Position numbers and translations under genes: made by a program
Shown here: piece after piece, positions 33,812 through 42,603 of the stretch
How the letters are laid out: every line of letters starts with the position of its first letter
How positions within the stretch are numbered: the first letter of the stretch is position 1
The notes under the pieces: generated by a model
What the model was told of the DNA's origin: nothing
Database searches by the model: none
Seen by the model: only the letters and a program-made list of their open reading frames with translations
Origin: Mesobacillus subterraneus
GTDB taxonomy: Bacteria; Bacillota; Bacilli; Bacillales; Cytobacillaceae
Length of the DNA stretch: 64,000 nt
Direction: 5' to 3'
Assembly: GCF_023715485.1 (NCBI RefSeq)
Contig: NZ_JAMBOF010000004.1
Location: 274,614 to 338,613, forward strand

Positions 33812-33889
33812 ATGGAGTGGACATGGATCATAGTTGCAACAAGTTTTATCATGCTAGCTTATTTTGTTTATTTGTCAATTGCGGATTAA
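33812..33889 (+). CDS. 25-residue membrane peptide
   Basis: A short frame reading MEWTWIIVATSFIMLAYFVY and ending LSIAD. It has a near-ideal ribosome binding site (ATAGGGAGGTAA) 5 bases before the ATG and encodes a single transmembrane helix. The gap around it contains no other gene. Small hydrophobic peptides of this length occur in Bacillus as assembly factors or stress peptides. I recognise no family; no promoter is assigned. Confidence 0.55.
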   Translation: MEWTWIIVATSFIMLAYFVYLSIAD

Positions 33890-33995
33890 TATAAGAGCAT
33901 TTATGAAGAGTTATGGACAAACCTCATTTTAAAACTAATGGTAATTGCCGCAACCAATGTCAAAAATAAAGAATGAGGCTTCACCCTAATCTTTT

Positions 33996-34218
33996 AGACT
34001 GTAGGCAAACTCGATGAAAAAAATCGTGTTTGTTTACAGTCTTTTTTGGTTGGAGGAGAAACGGGGCTGTTGTATTTCCGTTCCAGGCGCTTCGCTTTCA
34101 GCGGGGCCGGCGCTGAGCCCGCAGGACATTGGTGGAGCTTCATCGAACCTGCCCAGGCACGAGGGAAATGCGTTAGCATTTTCGTAGGAGTCTGCGCGCC
34201 TTCCACTCCAATCAACAG
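33996..34218. repeat. Hairpin module plus shortened MITE-like core in reverse orientation
   Basis: 33996-34047 is an inverted repeat (AGACTGTAGGCAAAC ... GTTTGTTTACAGTCT) with a T run. 34067-34218 is the reverse complement of the core of the element at 17695-17941, from CTGTTG to ATCAACAG, but lacks about 45 internal bases and the GGCTCTGTTAAA ends. Open frames inside are repeat shadows. This explains most of the 33890-34356 gap. Confidence 0.6.
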
Positions 34219-34356
34219 TGCTTCTACTGCAAAAAAATAGTTTAATTTAAAAGAAATAATCTATATGCAATAAGTCGAGTAAACTGCTCGACTTATTAAT
34301 CTATTTAACAAGGTGTTTGGGATATTATGTTAAAATATGTTAAAGGGGGGTTGCAT

Positions 34357-34908
34357 ATGGAAAGATTAAAAGGAAAGAGATATTTATGTTTTATCTTACT
34401 AATTCTAACGGTAGCTCTTACAGCTTGTACTTCAAGCCCAAGTTTCGAGCTGTATGAAGGAAACTCTTTAAGAATAGCAGTGGTTGGGGAACCACCAGAA
34501 GTAAAAGAGGAACAAATTATATTTACAGAAGTCTCATTTGATGAAATGACAAGTGAGGAACTGAAGTCTTATGATGCAGTCTTTATTAGAGAAGATAATC
34601 TTTCAGAGGCTTCTGAAAGCCATTATGCGGATGTTTATTTAAATTCAACTATTCCATTCTTTTTCATTTCAGCTAAAAATCATATTCCTTTTACTGTGAA
34701 GGAAACAAAGTACGATGAGAATTGGAGTTGGGCTGCTGGCAATAGTTATGCGGTTGGAGTTCTTAAATCACAAGAAGATGGCACGTTAAAAAGTTGGAAT
34801 TACGGTTTGTATAATGATAAAAAAACTACTGATAATATCAAAGATGTATATTCAAGAATTTTCAAGTCAATTGATGAACTTAAATCAATAATGAAAAAAG
34901 GAGCATAA
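34357..34908 (+). CDS. Putative lipoprotein of unknown function
   Basis: A 183-residue lipoprotein: basic start, hydrophobic signal and lipobox LTACTS (Cys at about 24). The mature part is acidic, mixed alpha/beta, and contains a segment of the type FDEMTSEELKSYDAVFI. I do not recognise the family. The ATG at 34357 follows AAAGGGGGG closely and is preferred to an ATG ten codons upstream. It is a single plus-strand gene with a perfect terminator; base composition is more AT-rich than its neighbours, which may indicate recent acquisition. Confidence 0.7.
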   Translation: MERLKGKRYLCFILLILTVALTACTSSPSFELYEGNSLRIAVVGEPPEVKEEQIIFTEVSFDEMTSEELKSYDAVFIREDNLSEASESHYADVYLNSTIPFFFISAKNHIPFTVKETKYDENWSWAAGNSYAVGVLKSQEDGTLKSWNYGLYNDKKTTDNIKDVYSRIFKSIDELKSIMKKGA

Positions 34909-34925
34909 CGAATATGCTCCTTTTT
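34893..34925 (+). terminator. Rho-independent terminator of the lipoprotein gene
   Basis: AAAAAGGAGCAT pairs with ATGCTCCTTTTT around AACGAAT. It starts inside the last codons of the gene. Confidence 0.85.
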
Positions 34926-35013
34926 ACTGCTACTTTTGTTGCTAATTAAGTTACTTTTTTTGCTGTTATTTATCACTGTGTACTTCTGAACCGAACCCGT
35001 TAGGTTTCAGCCC

Positions 35014-35790
35014 TCATTCTTTTTTTATTACCCCAAAGTGGAATTTTGCTGATTTCCTCTGATAAACTTGGAAACCGAATTCTTCAAATCGTTTGCTCCG
35101 AAAGTGGTCTTTGAGAATTACACGCTTCCTGGCTACCCGCATTGCATGGTCAATGGTTTCTTTTGAGAGTCCTTCATATACTGCAAAATGTGTAAGCCCT
35201 CTAATCCCATCCGATTCTAAAATCGATTCATCGAACATCGGGTCGAAGTAAATACAGTCGATGCTATTATCTTCTTGTTTTTTCAGGAATTCCAATGAAT
35301 ACCCCTCGTTAACTTTGATTCTATACATTGCCTGGTTAATCGATTTGTATCCGGAGTCCCATGTCTTGAGACCGCTTTTTACTAAAAAGGCTAGTTCCTG
35401 TCTTGCTTCAATGCCTATAACAGATCCGGTTTTACCCGCGACAAAGCTGGCTACAATACTGTCCGAGCCGAGGCCGAGGGAACAATCGAGGAAACTCATC
35501 CCTGCTTCCAGCTTTCCAGCTTCAATTAAGGGATCACTTTCCCCCTTCATCAGCCTTTTGATCCGGAACATGGCGGAATTCGGATGAAAAAAGAAGGGTT
35601 CTTTCTCACCAAACGGATATAGTTCAAGACGCTCCTTTCCAACTACAAGACAGTCTTCTTGGATAATTTTTTGTATGGCGATGACAGACCTTTTCTTTCT
35701 GGGAACAAAATCTGCTTTCAGCTCATCAGCAATTTCCCTTGCCTGAGCTATCATTTCTTCGTTTGTCCTCCCTGCCGTTGTCACAAACAC
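35014..35790 (-). CDS. ypiP: Class I SAM-dependent methyltransferase YpiP (RsmJ-like)
   Basis: A 258-residue protein of the RsmJ/YpiP group. The SAM-binding motif I is FLDCSLGLGSDSIVASF, with IGIEARQEL as motif II and the catalytic-type motif YFDPMFD. Related enzymes methylate guanosine in 16S rRNA; the exact target here is unproven. The start is GTG 35790 with AGGTGTGA about 7 bases upstream. It lies between ypjP and brxA, as in B. subtilis. Confidence 0.82.
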   Translation of the reverse strand: MFVTTAGRTNEEMIAQAREIADELKADFVPRKKRSVIAIQKIIQEDCLVVGKERLELYPFGEKEPFFFHPNSAMFRIKRLMKGESDPLIEAGKLEAGMSFLDCSLGLGSDSIVASFVAGKTGSVIGIEARQELAFLVKSGLKTWDSGYKSINQAMYRIKVNEGYSLEFLKKQEDNSIDCIYFDPMFDESILESDGIRGLTHFAVYEGLSKETIDHAMRVARKRVILKDHFRSKRFEEFGFQVYQRKSAKFHFGVIKKE

Positions 35791-35811
35791 AAATCACACC
35801 TCATATCAAAA

Positions 35812-35838
35812 GAAAAAGGACGTCAGATGACATCCTTT
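35812..35838 (-). terminator. Rho-independent terminator of brxA
   Basis: On the minus strand AAGGATGTCA pairs with TGACGTCCTT around TC and is followed by TTTCTTTT. It lies just after the brxA stop. Confidence 0.75.
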
Positions 35839-35847
35839 CCATTAGTT

Positions 35848-36282
35848 TTAGCAGTTAGCCTCAAATCCAGCGATTAGGTTATCCATGATTGCTTCCATTG
35901 GCTGTCCCTCGATATCATGTCGGGGAATGAAATGGACTACTTCTTTTCCCTTCAATAGGGCCATTGAAGGTGAAGACGGTTCTAAACCTGTGAAGTATTC
36001 ACGCATTTTTGCTGTAGCTTCCTTGTCCTGTCCAGCGAAAACTGTAACAAGATTGTCAGGTTTCTTTTCGCTTCGTAAAATTGCCTGTGTAGCTGAAGGA
36101 CGGGCAAGTCCTGCGGCGCAGCCACATACAGAGTTGACCACGACAAGTGTTGTCCCTTCAGCATTGTCAACGAATTGTTCAACTTCATCCGAAGTAAGCA
36201 ATTCTTTAAAGCCAGCGCGTGTTAGTTCCTCGCGCATCGGCTTGACCATTTGTCTCATATATTCTTCATATGCCATTGACAT
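35848..36282 (-). CDS. brxA: Bacilliredoxin BrxA (YphP)
   Basis: A 144-residue thioredoxin-fold protein with the unusual CGC active site (NSVCGCAAGLARPS), the mark of bacilliredoxins. They remove bacillithiol from S-bacillithiolated proteins after oxidative stress. The sequence MSMAYEEYMRQ and the end IPRHDIEGQPM resemble B. subtilis YphP closely. It is upstream of ypiP and downstream of ilvD. Its presence implies that the host makes bacillithiol. Confidence 0.93.
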   Translation of the reverse strand: MSMAYEEYMRQMVKPMREELTRAGFKELLTSDEVEQFVDNAEGTTLVVVNSVCGCAAGLARPSATQAILRSEKKPDNLVTVFAGQDKEATAKMREYFTGLEPSSPSMALLKGKEVVHFIPRHDIEGQPMEAIMDNLIAGFEANC

Positions 36283-36362
36283 AAAAGGATCCCTCCCAAC
36301 GATAGTTGCAGTGTTAGCATACTATATTATCAATGTGCAACGCAATAAAATAACCTACCTGG

Positions 36363-38075
36363 TCAGGAATGGACAGGCTGTTCAACGGCTTTTTCTTCGA
36401 ATAGATCGGTTACTGCCCCTTTGGAGGAACAGGATACCAGCCTTGCATATTTACCCAGTGTTCCCCTTGAAGGCAACGCAGGCTGGTTCCACATTTTTTT
36501 GCGAGCCTCAAGCTCTTCTTCGCTTAACGAAACGGATAATAGTTTCTGCTCACTATTAATCGTAATCATATCGCCGTCCTTTATGAACGCGATAGGACCG
36601 CCAACCTGTGCTTCCGGGGCAATATGGCCGACAACAAGACCATGGCTACCCCCTGAAAATCTGCCATCCGTCAGCAGTGCAACACTCTCACCGAGACCCT
36701 TACCTACAAGGATTCCGGATAGTGATAACATTTCCGGCATCCCTGGCCCTCCCTTAGGCCCTTCATAGCGGATGACCAGGACATCTCCTGCGACGATCTT
36801 ATCCGCCATAACCGCTTTGGATGCTGATTCTTCATCATCAAATACTTTTGCTGGCCCTGTCATGCTCTTAACTTTTAATCCAGATACTTTAGCGACAGCT
36901 CCATCAGGTGCCAAGTTTCCTTTTAATACAACAAGTGGCCCATCCTTCCTAAGCGGCTGAGAAACGGGGTGAATGACTTTTTGGCCAGGCTTTAGATCAG
37001 GGAACTCTTTTAGGTTTTCTTCAATCGTCTTTCCAGTGACCGTCAAACAATCACCGTGCAGCAATCCTTCTTCTAACAAAAGTTTCATCACAGCCGGAAC
37101 GCCCCCAGCCTCGAACAGGTCCTGCATAACATATTTGCCGCTCGGTTTTAGATCAGCGATGTGTGGAACTCGTTCTTGGAGCCTGTTGAAATCTTCAAGC
37201 CTGAGATCGACCTCGGCTGCATGGGCAATCGCCATTAAATGAAGGATGGCATTTGTTGAGCCTCCCAGAGCCATCACCACCGTAATCGCATTTTCAAAGG
37301 CCTTTTTCGTTAAAATTTGTCTTGGGCGCAGGTCAAGTTCAAGCAGCTTGTAGACCGCCTCCCCAGCCGTAAAGCAATCCTCGCGTTTGGCTTCGGTTTC
37401 TGCAGGATTCGATGAACTACCCGGCATGCTCATTCCAAGGGCTTCTATTGCGCTCGCCATTGTATTGGCTGTATACATGCCTCCGCACGAACCAGATCCC
37501 GGACATGCGTGGCATTCAATTTTATGGAGTCCTGCTTCACCTATCGCTCCCTTGTTATATTGACCGACCCCTTCAAAGGCTGAAACTATGTCAATATCAT
37601 TGCCATCGAGTTTCCCTGGCTTGATCGTTCCGCCATATACAAAGACCGATGGCAAGTCCATCCGGGCAATCGCCATCATACAGCCAGGCATATTTTTGTC
37701 ACAGCCCCCGATGGCGACAAAACCATCAAGGCTCTCTCCCTGAACAACCGTTTCAATCGAATCAGCAATCAAATCACGGCTAGGAAGCGAATACCTCATC
37801 CCATCTGTTCCCATCGATATTCCATCAGATACGGTGATCGTATTGAAAATCAGCGGCGCACCCCCAGCCTCTCTTGCACCTTCTTTTGCCTTTACTGCAA
37901 GCTTATCAATATGTATGTTGCAGGGAGTTACTTCACTCCATGTACTCGCAATCCCAATCATTGGCTTCTTAAAATCTTCATCCTTGAAACCTACCGCCCT
38001 AAGCATCGCCCTATTTGGCGCCTTTCTGGCATCATCACTGAATACATGGCTTTTTATCCTTAAATCTTTCTCCAT
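36363..38075 (-). CDS. ilvD: Dihydroxy-acid dehydratase
   Basis: A 570-residue IlvD, the Fe-S enzyme that dehydrates dihydroxy acids in valine, leucine and isoleucine synthesis. Visible cluster ligands are in [10 protein letters not shown] and [16 protein letters not shown]; later blocks [10 protein letters not shown], and [17 protein letters not shown] near the C-terminus, are intact. The ribosome binding site GGGAGGG precedes ATG 38075. A CodY-type operator lies about 60 bases upstream. Together with ilvA at 14657 it covers two of the isoleucine pathway steps; the rest lie elsewhere. Confidence 0.95.
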   Translation of the reverse strand: MEKDLRIKSHVFSDDARKAPNRAMLRAVGFKDEDFKKPMIGIASTWSEVTPCNIHIDKLAVKAKEGAREAGGAPLIFNTITVSDGISMGTDGMRYSLPSRDLIADSIETVVQGESLDGFVAIGGCDKNMPGCMMAIARMDLPSVFVYGGTIKPGKLDGNDIDIVSAFEGVGQYNKGAIGEAGLHKIECHACPGSGSCGGMYTANTMASAIEALGMSMPGSSSNPAETEAKREDCFTAGEAVYKLLELDLRPRQILTKKAFENAITVVMALGGSTNAILHLMAIAHAAEVDLRLEDFNRLQERVPHIADLKPSGKYVMQDLFEAGGVPAVMKLLLEEGLLHGDCLTVTGKTIEENLKEFPDLKPGQKVIHPVSQPLRKDGPLVVLKGNLAPDGAVAKVSGLKVKSMTGPAKVFDDEESASKAVMADKIVAGDVLVIRYEGPKGGPGMPEMLSLSGILVGKGLGESVALLTDGRFSGGSHGLVVGHIAPEAQVGGPIAFIKDGDMITINSEQKLLSVSLSEEELEARKKMWNQPALPSRGTLGKYARLVSCSSKGAVTDLFEEKAVEQPVHS

Positions 38076-38134
38076 TAGATGTCCCTCCCGATTTTTTATT
38101 CACTACAATAACCTTTTTTAAAATGATTTGCAAT

Positions 38135-38149
38135 AATTTTCTAAAAATT
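38135..38149. promoter_or_regulatory. CodY-box upstream of ilvD
   Basis: AATTTTCTAAAAATT matches the CodY consensus AATTTTCWGAAAATT at 14 of 15 positions. It lies 60 bases upstream of the ilvD start. IlvD is a CodY target in B. subtilis, repressed when branched-chain amino acids and GTP are abundant. Confidence 0.65.
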
Positions 38150-38204
38150 TCAATTGTTAAAAATAAGTAAGCGGATACATAAGCTGGGTCTCAAAATTAA
38201 AATA

Positions 38205-38240
38205 AAAACAGCCGGTAAGCTTAAAACGCCCGGCTGTTAA
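38205..38240 (-). terminator. Rho-independent terminator of ypgR
   Basis: On the minus strand TTAACAGCCGG pairs with CCGGCTGTTTT around a 13-base loop, followed by T residues. It separates ypgR from ilvD. Confidence 0.75.
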
Positions 38241-38250
38241 CATAATATCT

Positions 38251-39381
38251 TTATTGTTTCCTTGCCTCTGTCATCTGCTTCCACACTGAGCCCTTCGCTT
38301 CCTCTCCTTGCTCGATGCGGGCAATTGCCAATTTAACCTGCATGCTTACCTCGAATTCAGGGTCATCCTCTGCTGCTTTTAAGGCAGGCAGCGCCTGTTC
38401 GTCTCCCACTTCGTAAAGAAACATGGCAGCACGCCAGCGCACAAGCTTGCTTGGGTCCTTTAAGGCTGACATCATTTGATTCACCGCTTCTGCGTGTCCT
38501 AAATCTGACAGGCAGTCACCTGCAGTTCTTCGAACAGTTACAGTTTTATCCTTTAACGCTTTATACAATAAAGGCAAAGCTTCTTTATCCTCGATCATGC
38601 CAAGATATACTGTTGCCAGCCTTCTAATCGATGCCTTCTCATCTTTCAATGCTTTTTCAAGCATAGGAAGGTCATCAACTGTCGGATCTTCCATTTGTTC
38701 AAGAAGCTGGTACCTTACACGCCAGTCAGAATTATTTAAATCAGCTTCTGAAATCCTCCGCTTCTTCTTGGCAGATTTAACTTGAGCTTCCACGGCTGGA
38801 TTTTGCGCAAGCTTGACCAGTTCTTCCAGCCTTTCAGGAGGATACGCTGCTAAAAACTCTTCGACAACGTCATTGCCTACCTGTTCAAACTCCCCATACC
38901 TGACTCCAAGTTCCTTCCACTTCCTGACCATAACGATATTATCCTCAGGACTCTGGACCTGGCCGACACTCTTGACAAATAGGTCGGGAAGGCCAAATCG
39001 CTTTTCTTCTGTTCCGTCGGTCAATTTCAATTGCATCGGGATTCCTTTATACACCTGCACAAGCACTTTTATTTCTCCAAAATGCTCATTAATCGCAGGT
39101 GCCCCGTCTCCTGACCCTTCAGATTCCTCTCCAAAAGCCTTTCTTACCTCAGGAAGTATTGCTTTCCAGTCGAATTTAGCGTTTCTTTCGACCGCAAGAA
39201 AATCAGCTACATGGTAAACACCTTTTACCCCTTCAATGTCCAGTATTTTAACAACCACGTCTGGTGCTCCAGCTGCAGAATCCTTTTTGTAGTTATTGCT
39301 TTTCCCCATCGGGAGCTCTTTATCAAGATTTATTTTCATTGTATTCGGGCTTGGTGTTGGTTCAATGGATAAAATTTTCAT
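38251..39381 (-). CDS. ypgR: YpgR: Nfu_N domain plus HEAT-repeat protein (conserved virulence factor C family)
   Basis: A 376-residue protein. The N-terminal 85 residues (ILSIEPTPSPNTMKINLD) resemble the Nfu/NifU N-terminal domain without a cluster-binding CxxC. The C-terminal half is a series of HEAT-like repeats (SIRRLATVYLGMIEDKEALP, then similar units about every 31 residues). The family is annotated as conserved virulence factor C in staphylococci; a scaffold role is likely. The ATG at 39381 follows AAGGGGTGGG. Position between ilvD and ypgQ is as in B. subtilis, apart from the ABC-F gene in between. Confidence 0.85.
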   Translation of the reverse strand: MKILSIEPTPSPNTMKINLDKELPMGKSNNYKKDSAAGAPDVVVKILDIEGVKGVYHVADFLAVERNAKFDWKAILPEVRKAFGEESEGSGDGAPAINEHFGEIKVLVQVYKGIPMQLKLTDGTEEKRFGLPDLFVKSVGQVQSPEDNIVMVRKWKELGVRYGEFEQVGNDVVEEFLAAYPPERLEELVKLAQNPAVEAQVKSAKKKRRISEADLNNSDWRVRYQLLEQMEDPTVDDLPMLEKALKDEKASIRRLATVYLGMIEDKEALPLLYKALKDKTVTVRRTAGDCLSDLGHAEAVNQMMSALKDPSKLVRWRAAMFLYEVGDEQALPALKAAEDDPEFEVSMQVKLAIARIEQGEEAKGSVWKQMTEARKQ

Positions 39382-39545
39382 ATTCCCACCCCTTTTCATT
39401 TTTCAGGAATGAAGCCATTTTAACATAACAGGAATTAGTTAGCATTCGAAGCCACTTAATACATTTGGCCGCAGAATGAAGATCCCTAACTTACCGTCCG
39501 AGATTGAAGAAAAAAACGGACCAACGGCGAAATAATGATTAAGTA

Positions 39546-39664
39546 ATGGCCATCTCTGGAAGAGATGGCCTCACCTGTAGACAAAATTCGATGAATATCG
39601 AGCCTGCCTACAGGCTTTTATTCTTTGAAAATTAGTCTGTTGATTTCCGTTCAAGACGCTTCTT
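39546..39664. repeat. Intergenic hairpins and truncated copy of the MITE-like element
   Basis: 39546-39571 is a simple hairpin (GGCCATCTCT / AGAGATGGCC). 39574-39614 is a hairpin (CCTGTAG ... CTACAGG) with the internal CGATGAATATCG seen in similar form at 33996-34047. 39635-39664 (CTGTTGATTTCCGTTCAAG, then ACGCTTC) matches the start of the core at 34067. The rest of the 39382-39819 gap has no recognisable gene. Confidence 0.5.
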
Positions 39665-39798
39665 AAATTATTGTCATCGCCTTGATGAGGGACAGTATTT
39701 CCGTGATTTCCTCTTTTATCATCCGTCATTACTTTTATGACGGACATTGAGTTGCCAAAAACTTAAAAAAGTATTTGACATTGTACTCTAGACAATAG

Positions 39799-39822
39799 AA
39801 AAGGCCTGGAATCCAGGCCTTA
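39799..39822 (-). terminator. Rho-independent terminator of the ABC-F gene
   Basis: On the minus strand AAGGCCTGGA pairs with TCCAGGCCTT with almost no loop and is followed by TTCTATT. It overlaps the stop codon. Confidence 0.75.
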
Positions 39823-41703
39823 TTCATTTTCAGCAAGTTCGCTCAAATAGCTCCATCTTTCAATCAGATGTTCAAGCTGATCATTTAGTTCCGTTTCTTC
39901 ATTCACCAATGCCTGTCCCTTTTCAAAATCGCTGCCGATGTTCGCCATTTCTGACTCTATTGCTTTAAGGCGATTTTCCGTTTCAGCAATTTTATCATCT
40001 ATTTCATCCCACTCTTTTTGCTCCATGTACTTCATTTTCTTCTTCTTTTGTTTTTCGACAGGTTCAGCTTTCTCCTTTTTCGGAGCAGAGAATTCCGTTT
40101 CTGGTTTTGGCCGCTTTTCGAGATATTCTGTATAATTCCCATGATACAGGGCTGTCCTGCCCTCCCCTTCAAGTACCAATAGCTGGTCGACGACTTTATC
40201 AAGGAAGTACCGGTCATGCGAAACTGAGATAACTACCCCTGGGAAGTCTTCAAGGTAATCTTCTAATACAGTCAGTGTCTGAGTATCGAGATCATTCGTC
40301 GGCTCATCCAGCAACAGGACGTTCGGTTCCTCCATTAAAAGCTTTAACAGATAAAGCCTGCGCTTTTCACCGCCTGACAGCTTCCTGATGAGAGTACCAT
40401 GTGCATATGGGGGAAATAAGAACCTTTCGAGCATTTGGGCAGCGGATATCGTCTTGCCATCAGTTGTCTGGACAATCTCAGCCGTTTCCTTCAGATATTC
40501 GATCACCCGTTTGCTCTCATTCATATCTTCGTTTTCCTGTGTATAGTAAGCTATTTTGACTGTTTGACCAGTAATGATTTCGCCAGAATCAAGCTGGATC
40601 CTGCCGGACAGGAGATTCAGCAGCGTCGACTTCCCTGTGCCATTCCGCCCAATAATCCCCAATCTGTCGCCCGGTTTAATCAACAGACTAAAACGGTCTA
40701 GGATGACCTTGCCATCATATTTCTTGGAGGCTTCCTTTAACTCCAGCACCTGCTTACCTAGCCTGCTCCCGCTTAAAGAAATTTCAAGCTTTTCAGATGA
40801 TTTGACATTTGATACCTCTTCATCAAGCTGGTCAAAACGCTGGATCCTGGCTTTCTGTTTAGTCGTCCTCGCCTTCGCTCCACGTCTGATCCACTCAAGC
40901 TCCTGCCTGAATAAGTTCTTCTTTTTTTCAAAGGTAGCAGCTTCATTTTCCTCGCGGACGGCCTTCGCCTCAAGGAAGCTCGCATAGTTCCCTTTATAGC
41001 TGTATAAAGAGCCGCCGTCCAGTTCAAACATCCTGTTCGTCACCCTGTCCAGGAAGTAGCGGTCGTGGGTTACAAGTAACAGTGAACCTGAATACCTCGA
41101 TAAATAGTCCTCAAGCCATTTGACTGTTTCATAATCAAGATGGTTAGTAGGTTCATCCAGAATTAACAGATCTGGCGACTCAATCAAAACTTGTGCCAGG
41201 GCAACTCTTTTTTTCTGTCCGCCGGATAGCTCATTCATTTTCCATGAAAAATCAGTGATACCTAACTGCATTAAAATTGATTTAGCAGCAGTATTGGCAT
41301 CCCATCCATCAGAACTGTCCATTTGCCTCTGAATATGATACAGCCTCTCCTGTAGCGCTGTATCATCAGGGTTGCTGCCCAGTTGTGATAGGACCGTTTC
41401 ATAATCTCTCATCAATTTAAGAATTGGAGCTTCCCCACTGAAAACCTGATCGAGGACACTGCGGTCAGGTTCCATCTCTGGCTGCTGAGATAGAAATGAA
41501 ATTTTATAGTCCTTCGGAAAAATAATATTGCCTGAATCAGGCTGGTCAAGGCCAGCGACAATTCTCAGCAATGAAGATTTGCCGGTTCCATTAACTCCGA
41601 TCAGGCCGACTCTCTCCCGCTCGCCAATCGTAAAGGAAACTCCTTTAAATAATTCTTTTTCTCCGTATGTTTTCGTCACGTTTTCGATCGTGATCATTTT
41701 CAT
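39820..41703 (-). CDS. yfmR: ABC-F family ATPase (Uup/YfmR type)
   Basis: A 627-residue soluble protein with two ABC domains and no membrane segment. Walker A: GVNGTGKSS (about 37-45) and GRNGTGKST (about 350-358). Signatures: LSGGQKKR and LSGGEKRR. Walker B: LLILDEPTNHLD and VLLLDEPTNDLD. The two are joined by a charged ABC-F linker (FRQELEWIRRGAKARTTKQK). A Lys/Glu-rich coiled coil ends the protein, typical of Uup/YfmR rather than the shorter EttA. Such proteins act on the ribosome. The start overlaps the ypgQ stop by 4 bases. Confidence 0.82.
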   Translation of the reverse strand: MKMITIENVTKTYGEKELFKGVSFTIGERERVGLIGVNGTGKSSLLRIVAGLDQPDSGNIIFPKDYKISFLSQQPEMEPDRSVLDQVFSGEAPILKLMRDYETVLSQLGSNPDDTALQERLYHIQRQMDSSDGWDANTAAKSILMQLGITDFSWKMNELSGGQKKRVALAQVLIESPDLLILDEPTNHLDYETVKWLEDYLSRYSGSLLLVTHDRYFLDRVTNRMFELDGGSLYSYKGNYASFLEAKAVREENEAATFEKKKNLFRQELEWIRRGAKARTTKQKARIQRFDQLDEEVSNVKSSEKLEISLSGSRLGKQVLELKEASKKYDGKVILDRFSLLIKPGDRLGIIGRNGTGKSTLLNLLSGRIQLDSGEIITGQTVKIAYYTQENEDMNESKRVIEYLKETAEIVQTTDGKTISAAQMLERFLFPPYAHGTLIRKLSGGEKRRLYLLKLLMEEPNVLLLDEPTNDLDTQTLTVLEDYLEDFPGVVISVSHDRYFLDKVVDQLLVLEGEGRTALYHGNYTEYLEKRPKPETEFSAPKKEKAEPVEKQKKKKMKYMEQKEWDEIDDKIAETENRLKAIESEMANIGSDFEKGQALVNEETELNDQLEHLIERWSYLSELAENE

Positions 41704-42344
41704 GCCTTACCATTCCATTCACTGTAAAATTGGGCGAGGAAGGTTTCCATGAAATGATGCCTCTCCTCCGCCAGTTGCTTTGCATGAGCAGTATTCATTT
41801 TATCTTTTAGCTTCAACAATTTTTCGTAAAAATGATTGACCGAAGAACTGTTCCCAGTACGATATTCTTCAAGCGTCATTTCCTCCCGGACATTCAAGCC
41901 AGGGTCAAAGATCGGATGTCCCTTCTTGCCGCCAAATGCAAAGGTCCTGGCAATCCCGATTGCCCCCAATGCATCCAGCCGGTCAGCATCCTGTACAATT
42001 TCAGCCTCGATGCTATTCAGATTAATCTCCCTGCCACCTTTAAAGGAGACGGTTTCAATACAATCTTTTATCTTTTGCGCAGTATGGCTATCCAGTTTAA
42101 GTCCTTGCAAAAAGGAATCAAGCTTTGCCCATCCTGCTTTTTCTGACTCATTCAATTTCTCATCCGGAATGTCATGTAGCAAGGCTGCCATTTCGATAAT
42201 GAACCAATCGCCAACCTGTTCTTTGCTCCAAATGAGGCGGGCATTCTTCCTGACTCTGTCGATATGATGCCAGTCATGGCCTGAAGAATCCTTGCCAAGC
42301 TCTGTTTTTACAAACAATTCTGCTGCATCTATTATTTCTTTCAT
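41700..42344 (-). CDS. ypgQ: HD-domain phosphohydrolase YpgQ
   Basis: A 214-residue HD protein. The metal-binding set is visible: His in GHDWHHIDRV, the HD pair in ALLHDIPDEK, and the distal Asp in VQDADRLDALG. B. subtilis YpgQ is an HD-type pyrophosphohydrolase active on nucleoside triphosphates; the same activity is likely here. It is coupled by a 4-base overlap to the ABC-F gene downstream. Confidence 0.88.
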   Translation of the reverse strand: MKEIIDAAELFVKTELGKDSSGHDWHHIDRVRKNARLIWSKEQVGDWFIIEMAALLHDIPDEKLNESEKAGWAKLDSFLQGLKLDSHTAQKIKDCIETVSFKGGREINLNSIEAEIVQDADRLDALGAIGIARTFAFGGKKGHPIFDPGLNVREEMTLEEYRTGNSSSVNHFYEKLLKLKDKMNTAHAKQLAEERHHFMETFLAQFYSEWNGKA

Positions 42345-42577
42345 TACTGCACCTTCTTTCCTACCGAAATCATTTTACCATATAGAAGGCCCAGGTCTGT
42401 ATTGAATGTATTTAGATAAAGTGATTTAAGAGAATTTTGTCCATCCTGCAATGGTTTTCTCTCAACCTATCTGACATTTTCGACTATGATTTGTAACGTT
42501 TAGTACGATAAGAGGCTGCTGCCTGGCAATTTCAACTCTTCGCCACCGTACATAACCTATTGGAATTCTCGAAAAAA

Positions 42578-42603
42578 AGAAAAAGTGCCAAAATGGCACT
42601 TAA
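42578..42603 (-). terminator. Rho-independent terminator of the second DegV gene
   Basis: On the minus strand AAGTGCCA pairs with TGGCACTT around TTT and is followed by TTTCTTTTTTT. Confidence 0.8.

Noticed and set aside
33994..34240. Frames of 73 (minus) and 64 (plus) codons
   Set aside because: They cover the repeat at 33996-34218 and have no start signals.
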